Of a stretch of DNA of 64,000 nucleotides, positions 59,495 through 64,000 are shown piece by piece. The DNA is taken from the NCBI RefSeq assembly GCF_008727735.1, contig NZ_CP044227.1:2367001-2431000 (forward strand), read 5' to 3'. The stretch comes from Flintibacter sp. KGMB00164 (GTDB lineage: Bacteria; Bacillota; Clostridia; Oscillospirales; Oscillospiraceae). The position numbers and the translations under genes are program-made. Numbering within the stretch: position 1 is the first letter of the stretch; each line of letters starts with the position of its first letter. The notes under the pieces were generated by a model. That model saw only the letters and a program-made list of their open reading frames with translations, had not been told where the DNA came from and made no database searches.

Positions 59495-60358
59495 ATGGAA
59501 GCGATCATCGAAACAAAACATCTCACCCACACCTACTCGGCGGGCACTCCCTTCGAGCGCTCCGCCCTGCTGGATGTGGACTTTTCCGCCTATAAGGGGG
59601 AGTACCTGGGCATCATCGGCCACACCGGCTCGGGGAAATCCACCCTTATTCAGCACCTCAACGGCCTGCTGAAACCCACCTCCGGCCAAGTGCTCTTTCA
59701 GGGGGAGGACATCTGGGGCGATCCCAAGCGCACCCGGATGACCCGGTTCCAGGTAGGTCTGGTGTTCCAGTATCCGGAGTATCAGCTGTTTGAGGAGACG
59801 GTATATAAAGACATTGCCTTCGGTCCCACTAACATGGGACTGGACGAGAAGGAGATCGACCGGCGGGTGCGCTCCGCGGCCTACTTTGTAGGCCTGCGGG
59901 ATGACCAGCTGGACAAGTCCCCCTTTGAGCTCTCCGGCGGCCAGAAGCGCCGGGTGGCCATCGCAGGCGTCATCGCCATGGAGCCCAAGGTGCTCATTCT
60001 GGACGAGCCCACCGCCGGACTGGACCCGGTGGGCGTGGAGTCCATTCTGGGTAACATCCGGGACTACCACAAGGCTCAGAATGCCACCATCATCCTGGTG
60101 TCCCACTCCATGGAGGAGGTAGCCCGGTCGGTGGACCGCCTGGTGGTGGTCAACGACGGAAAGATTCCCTTCCAGGGCGCACCCCGGGAGGTCTTTGCCC
60201 ACGGGGATGAGCTGGAGGCCATGGGTCTGGGCGTGCCTCAGATGACCCGGGTGTTCCACCGCCTGCGCCAGATGGGCGTGGACATCGACCCGTCGGTGTA
60301 CACCATCGACCAGGCCAGACAGGCCATTCTGGCCAAGCTGGGAAAGGCGGTGAAGTAA
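59495..60358 (+). CDS. ecfA2: Energy-coupling factor transporter ATPase 2
   Basis: A 287-residue ABC ATPase with Walker A GHTGSGKSTLIQHLNGLLKP near 38-57, Q-loop QYPEYQLFEETVYKDIAFGP near 93 (the form typical of EcfA'), signature LSGGQKRRVAIAG near 146 and Walker B VLILDEPTAGLDPVG near 168. ATG 59495 was chosen over an upstream in-frame ATG at 59447 because AAGGATGG lies in front. It is followed without a gap by ecfT. Confidence 0.94.
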   Translation: MEAIIETKHLTHTYSAGTPFERSALLDVDFSAYKGEYLGIIGHTGSGKSTLIQHLNGLLKPTSGQVLFQGEDIWGDPKRTRMTRFQVGLVFQYPEYQLFEETVYKDIAFGPTNMGLDEKEIDRRVRSAAYFVGLRDDQLDKSPFELSGGQKRRVAIAGVIAMEPKVLILDEPTAGLDPVGVESILGNIRDYHKAQNATIILVSHSMEEVARSVDRLVVVNDGKIPFQGAPREVFAHGDELEAMGLGVPQMTRVFHRLRQMGVDIDPSVYTIDQARQAILAKLGKAVK

Positions 60359-61168
60359 ATGGCACTGAAAGACATTACCCTGGGCCAGTACTTCCCCGGC
60401 CACTCCTTTGTCCACAAGCTGGACCCCCGCACCAAGCTGCTGGCAGTGGTGCTGTATATCGTAGCACTGTTTCTGGCCAAGAGTTTTATTACCTACGGCA
60501 TCATGTTCCTGCTGCTGGCGGTATCAATTGCCATCTCCAAGGTGCCTCTGAAATCCATCGTCCGCGGCCTGAAGCCTGTGGTATTCATTGTGGTGTTTAC
60601 CGCAATTTTGAACCTGTTTTATACGCCCGGTGATCACGTGCTGGCCAAAGTTTGGATTTTGACCATCACGCTGGAGGGTGTGTTCAACGCATTTTTCATG
60701 GTGGTGCGTATTCTGATGCTCATTGCGGGCACCTTCCTGCTCACCTACACCACCTCCCCCATCCTCCTCACCGACGCCCTGGAATCTCTGCTGGGGCCGC
60801 TGAAGAAGATCAAGGTGCCGGTGCATGAGCTGGCCATGATCATGTCCATCGCCCTGCGCTTTATCCCCACCCTCATTGAGGAGACCGACAAAATCATGTC
60901 CGCCCAGCGTGCCCGGGGCGCCGACTTTGAAAGCGGCAATCTCATCCAACGGGCCAAGGCCCTTATCCCCCTGCTGGTGCCTCTGTTTATCTCTGCCTTC
61001 CGCCGTGCCGACGAGCTGGCGGTGGCCATGGAGTGCCGTTGCTACCACGGCGGCGAGGGCCGTACCCGTCTGCGTCAGCTCCACTACGTGGGCCGGGACT
61101 ATTTTGTACTGGTGCTGTTTGTGGTGCTCACCGTGCTGGTGGGCGTGCTGGGTCGTATGGGCCTTTAA
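60359..61168 (+). CDS. ecfT: Energy-coupling factor transporter transmembrane protein
   Basis: A 269-residue permease with about six helices. SFVHKLDPRTKLLAVVLYI near 14-32 is the classic EcfT start, and the cytoplasmic coupling segments AQRARGADFESGNLIQRAKALIP near 181 and ADELAVAMECRCYHGGEGRTRL near 216 carry the Ala-Arg-Gly-type motifs that contact EcfA and EcfA'. It joins the ATPases to the substrate-binding S component. The ATG is directly next to the ecfA2 stop codon. Confidence 0.95.
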   Translation: MALKDITLGQYFPGHSFVHKLDPRTKLLAVVLYIVALFLAKSFITYGIMFLLLAVSIAISKVPLKSIVRGLKPVVFIVVFTAILNLFYTPGDHVLAKVWILTITLEGVFNAFFMVVRILMLIAGTFLLTYTTSPILLTDALESLLGPLKKIKVPVHELAMIMSIALRFIPTLIEETDKIMSAQRARGADFESGNLIQRAKALIPLLVPLFISAFRRADELAVAMECRCYHGGEGRTRLRQLHYVGRDYFVLVLFVVLTVLVGVLGRMGL

Positions 61169-61191
61169 AATCTCACTTGTTTGGTGATTCA

Positions 61192-61944
61192 ATGGAACGA
61201 AATATTGCCCTGAAACTGATGTACAACGGCACCGCCTACCACGGCTGGCAGGTGCAGAAAAACGCTATTTCTGTGGCGGAAACTCTGGAAAAGGCCCTGT
61301 CCACCGTAGTGTGCCACCCGGTAAAGTGTACCGGCGCGGGCCGCACCGACGCCGGGGTCCACGCCGAGGTATATATCGCCAACTTCCGCACCACCTCCAC
61401 CATCCCCTGCGACCGCATCCCCCTGGCGGTAAACACCCGCCTGCCCCGGGATATCGTGGTGGTGAAGGCCACGGAGGTGCCTATGGAGTTTAACGCCATC
61501 GGCTCCTGCCACCGCAAGGAGTACACCTACCGCATCTATAACTCCCGCCTGGGCAACCCTTTCTATGTAGACCGGGCCTGGTTTTACCCCAAGTACCTGG
61601 ACGAGAAGATCATGCAGCAGGCGGCCGACCAGTTCGTGGGCACCCACGACTTCCGGGCAGTGCGGTCGGTGGGCACGGAGACAAAAACTACCGTGCGTAC
61701 CGTGTATTACTTTGACGTGACGCGGCACGATCAGCTTATCGAGTGCAAGGTTTGTGCCAACGGCTTTCTCTACAACATGGTCCGGGCTATGACCGGCACC
61801 ATCGTCTATGCCGCCGAAGGGAAACTGTCCCCTCAGGACATCCCGGCCATTCTGGAGTCGGGCAATCGCACCCTGGCCGGCCCCACCGTCCCCCCCGGAG
61901 GACTGTACATGACAAAGCTGTGGTACGACGAGGACGTGCTGTAA
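61192..61944 (+). CDS. truA: tRNA pseudouridine(38-40) synthase
   Basis: A 250-residue enzyme that makes pseudouridine in the anticodon arm. LMYNGTAYHGWQVQKN near 8-23 starts the fold, GAGRTDAGVHAEVYIANFRT near 44-63 carries the catalytic Asp, FNAIGSCHRKEYTYRIYN near 97 and FLYNMVRAMTGTIVYAAEG near 188 are family motifs. ATG 61192 has only a weak GGTGA upstream, so coupling to ecfT (23 bases) is likely. The ecfA-ecfA'-ecfT-truA order is the usual Firmicute one, though the ribosomal protein genes that normally flank it are absent here. Confidence 0.95.
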   Translation: MERNIALKLMYNGTAYHGWQVQKNAISVAETLEKALSTVVCHPVKCTGAGRTDAGVHAEVYIANFRTTSTIPCDRIPLAVNTRLPRDIVVVKATEVPMEFNAIGSCHRKEYTYRIYNSRLGNPFYVDRAWFYPKYLDEKIMQQAADQFVGTHDFRAVRSVGTETKTTVRTVYYFDVTRHDQLIECKVCANGFLYNMVRAMTGTIVYAAEGKLSPQDIPAILESGNRTLAGPTVPPGGLYMTKLWYDEDVL

Positions 61945-61983
61945 CTGCTGTCCCGTCTCCACCCCAACAAGAAAGGGTTTTCT

Positions 61984-63150
61984 ATGAGCGAGATGGAATC
62001 GAAACCCAAAAAGCCGAATATCCTGGTTCGTGTGCTGGCCCTTCTGGTCACTGCCGCCCTGCTCATTGGGGCGGTATTTCTGGTAGCCAACCGGGACAAA
62101 TTCAATCTGGACGCTCTGAAGCGCTGGTTTGAATACCGGGACCTGAAAACCAGCGACACCGGCGAGGCCGCCCCCTTCTCCCACGCGGGAGGAGACCAGG
62201 CCACCTTCGCCTATCTGGAGGACGGCATCCTGCTCTCCTCCACCTCCGGTGTGCGCTACTACTCCTTCTCGGGTGAGACCTACGCCCAGGAGGTACTCAC
62301 CTTGGAGCACCCCACCCTCTCCACCGCCGGAGCTACCGGCGTGGCCTACGATGTGGGCGGTCAGAACCTGTTTGTCTTCCGCAACGCCCAAGAAGCCTTC
62401 CGCCTCACCCTGGACGACGGAAACAGCCTGCTCTCCGCCCGGGTCAACGAGGCGGGCTGGCTGGCTGTCACCGCCCAGCAGAGTGGCTATAAGGGCAGCG
62501 TCACGGTGTACAACAGCACCTTTGACAAGACAGTCATTCAGATCAATCTCTCCAGCACCTTTATCATGGATGCCGTTCTCTCCCCCGACTGCAAGACAGT
62601 GGCCATTCTAACCTTGGGGCAGTCGGGCGGCTCCTATGAAAGCCAGGTCCGCTTCTACCCCGTGGACCAGAAGGAGCCCTCTGCGGTGGTCTCTCTGGGC
62701 AACCTGGTTCCCCTGGACCTGGATTACGAAAACGGAGCCCTGTGGGTGCTGGGCGAGGACGAGGTGGTCATTGTCTCCCCCAACGGAAAGGAGACCGCCA
62801 CCTATTCTCTGGGCGGCAACTATCTGAAGGGCTGTGACCTGGGCGGCGACGGCTTTGCCGTGCTGCTGCTGGGCCGCTACCGGGCGGGCTCGGCCAACCA
62901 GATCGTCACCGTGGATTCCAATGGGGAGGAGATTGCCACCCAGTCTCTCACCTCCTCCGTGCTCTCCTTTGACGCGGCAGGGCGGTATTTCTCCCTGCTC
63001 ACCGGCGATACCCTCACCATCTACACGTCTGATATGACAACATATAGTATTCTGGAGCATACGCAAAACGCCCGGTATACGGCGCTGTCCTCCTCCGGGG
63101 CCGCCGTGCTGGCCAATGCCCAGCAGGCTTGGCTGTACCTGCCCAACTAA
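61984..63150 (+). CDS. DUF5711 family membrane-anchored protein
   Basis: A 388-residue protein: a basic N-terminus, one membrane helix (about 15-35), then a beta-rich extracytoplasmic domain of about 330 residues whose repeated 40-residue units (for example YLEDGILLSSTSGVRYYS and VVIVSPNGKETATYSL) suggest a WD40/PQQ-like propeller. This layout is that of DUF5711 proteins, usually next to a CvpA-family gene as here. Function unknown. ATG 61984 follows AGAAAGGG. Confidence 0.8.
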   Translation: MSEMESKPKKPNILVRVLALLVTAALLIGAVFLVANRDKFNLDALKRWFEYRDLKTSDTGEAAPFSHAGGDQATFAYLEDGILLSSTSGVRYYSFSGETYAQEVLTLEHPTLSTAGATGVAYDVGGQNLFVFRNAQEAFRLTLDDGNSLLSARVNEAGWLAVTAQQSGYKGSVTVYNSTFDKTVIQINLSSTFIMDAVLSPDCKTVAILTLGQSGGSYESQVRFYPVDQKEPSAVVSLGNLVPLDLDYENGALWVLGEDEVVIVSPNGKETATYSLGGNYLKGCDLGGDGFAVLLLGRYRAGSANQIVTVDSNGEEIATQSLTSSVLSFDAAGRYFSLLTGDTLTIYTSDMTTYSILEHTQNARYTALSSSGAAVLANAQQAWLYLPN

Positions 63151-63186
63151 GAAGCGCCCCCCACGCGGGGAAATAAGGAGATTCCC

Positions 63187-63912
63187 ATGAGCTATCTTTT
63201 CTTTGACCTGATCCTTGCCGTTGTCCTGGCCGTTACCCTGTTTCAAGGCTACCGCAAGGGCTTTGTCCTGACCCTGTGCGGCTTTCTGGCTGTGTTCGTG
63301 GCCTTTATCGGGGCCTCCGTTCTCTCTGACGCTCTGGCGGAACCGGTCAGCCAGATGGTCCGCCCCGCTATTGAGCTCAACATCAACTCCGCTCTGGAGG
63401 AAAGCCTCCAGGAGCAGGGCGTGACCCTTCCCGAGGGAAGCACTTCCTCTTCGGACAGCTCCGGCCTGGACGGCCTGGGTGAGGACTTCTCCCTGGAGCA
63501 GATCCTGGACCTGGTGGGCGACTCCGCTCTGGTACAGTATTTCTCGGACGCCATTCACGGCGCGGTGAGCCAGGGCGTGCTGGCGGTGACCTCCAATGTG
63601 GTGGAGTCCATTGCCGGATACATCGCCCTGCAGATCGCCCAAGGCGTGCTGTTTATCATCTGCTTTGTCCTGGTGCTGGTGGCCTGGCACTTCCTCAGCC
63701 AGGCTCTGAACCTGGCCTTCAAGCTGCCGGTACTGTCCACCCTCAACCACTGGGCGGGCGCGGGCATGGGTCTCATCAAGGGAGCCGCCCTGCTATTTAT
63801 CGCCTGCTGGCTGCTGCGCAGCATGATCCCCCAGGAGGCGGTGGACGGCACCATGCTGCTCCACTTCTTCTGCACCACCAATCCCTTTGCCCTGATGGCC
63901 AGCTTTCTGTAA
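63187..63912 (+). CDS. CvpA family membrane protein
   Basis: A 241-residue membrane protein. The N-terminal FDLILAVVLAVTLFQGYRKGFVLTL (residues 6-30) with the GYRKG turn marks the CvpA family; a Ser/Glu/Gly-rich loop (about 75-110) separates the first helix pair from a later block of three helices. The family is linked to colicin V production in E. coli and to membrane or wall homeostasis elsewhere. It is 36 bases after the DUF5711 gene with an AAGGAG site, in one operon. Confidence 0.85.
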   Translation: MSYLFFDLILAVVLAVTLFQGYRKGFVLTLCGFLAVFVAFIGASVLSDALAEPVSQMVRPAIELNINSALEESLQEQGVTLPEGSTSSSDSSGLDGLGEDFSLEQILDLVGDSALVQYFSDAIHGAVSQGVLAVTSNVVESIAGYIALQIAQGVLFIICFVLVLVAWHFLSQALNLAFKLPVLSTLNHWAGAGMGLIKGAALLFIACWLLRSMIPQEAVDGTMLLHFFCTTNPFALMASFL

Positions 63913-63915
63913 TTC

Positions 63916-63944
63916 ATGACCAGTTCATAATTGTGGTGTATGAT
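63916..63944 (+). promoter_or_regulatory. Candidate promoter for the gene at the right edge
   Basis: ATGACC (63916-63921) and TATGAT (63939-63944) are 17 bases apart. The leader contains GGAG...CTCC complementary ends around 63957-63978. Confidence 0.5.
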
Positions 63945-63994
63945 ACCCCGTAACTTGGAGCGTAACACGTTCACTCCGGAAAGGAGCGCAATAT

Positions 63995-64000
63995 ATGCAG
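63995..64000 (+). CDS. First two codons of a gene cut by the window edge
   Basis: ATG 63995 is preceded by AAAGGAG (63980-63986) at a spacing of 8 and by a plausible promoter, so a gene very likely begins here; only Met-Gln is visible and nothing can be said of its product. Confidence 0.5.

Overview
The window is a 64 kb stretch of G+C-rich chromosome from an anaerobic Firmicute, most likely an Oscillospiraceae (Clostridium cluster IV) gut bacterium of the Flavonifractor/Intestinimonas/Lawsonibacter kind. This placement is an inference from gene content: 2-hydroxyacyl-CoA dehydratase activase-like proteins, a DUF1292 protein, DUF4179 anti-sigma and DUF5711 proteins, an energy-coupling-factor (ECF) transporter module next to truA, Trk potassium uptake with a membrane pyrophosphatase, AGGAGG ribosome binding sites, and many TTGACA/TATAAT-type promoters with exact 17-base spacers. 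I see no insertion sequence, prophage, CRISPR array, integrase or rRNA. It reads as core genome with densely packed, mostly short operons and strong intrinsic terminators.

Layout. 1-8.6 kb: the end of an M56/BlaR1-like membrane protein, a split activase/dehydratase pair, and a MATE exporter behind a pseudoknot-like conditional terminator (candidate guanidine-IV riboswitch). 8.7-15.6 kb (minus strand): a polytopic membrane protein, an operon of ACT-HTH regulator, homoserine dehydrogenase and aspartokinase, and a class A penicillin-binding protein. 15.9-21.4 kb: DUF1292 protein, a long rod-shaped RNA that looks like 6S RNA, a secreted parvulin foldase, an anion permease, the CCA-adding enzyme and a metallo-hydrolase. 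21.8-27.9 kb: trmL and lower glycolysis (pgk, tpiA, gpmI, eno), whose intergenic gaps hold large multi-hairpin structures. 28.3-31.5 kb: ECF sigma/anti-sigma pair, L-cysteine desulfidase-family enzyme, a bead of six hairpins and tRNA-Arg(CCG). 31.6-34.2 kb (minus): phosphopantetheinyl transferase operon with a secreted deacetylase-like protein. 34.4-38.0 kb: DUF4342 protein and a two-component system with a flavodoxin-like gene inserted; the kinase gene carries an A8 tract that breaks its frame. 38.2-44.0 kb: secreted protein, TrkA, TrkH and K+-dependent membrane pyrophosphatase. 44.1-49.5 kb: second ECF sigma/membrane partner pair, L-lactate dehydrogenase, threonine aldolase-like enzyme, glutaminase. 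49.6-56.4 kb (minus): two-domain PPK2 and a complete branched-chain amino acid ABC transporter. 56.5-64.0 kb: DivIVA-like coiled coil, methyltransferase, EcfA-EcfA'-EcfT with an extra small membrane gene, truA, DUF5711 protein, CvpA-family protein and the first codons of another gene.

Together the genes fit an amino-acid- and sugar-fermenting anaerobe: branched-chain amino acid import, glutaminase, threonine and cysteine degradation, lower glycolysis and lactate formation, with pyrophosphate- and polyphosphate-linked energetics and coupled K+ handling. The most notable unexplained material is in the RNA and intergenic layer: the MATE leader, the candidate 6S RNA, the structured gaps of the glycolytic cluster, the hairpin array beside tRNA-Arg, the A8 frameshift in the histidine kinase, and a perfect palindrome inside the ldh promoter.
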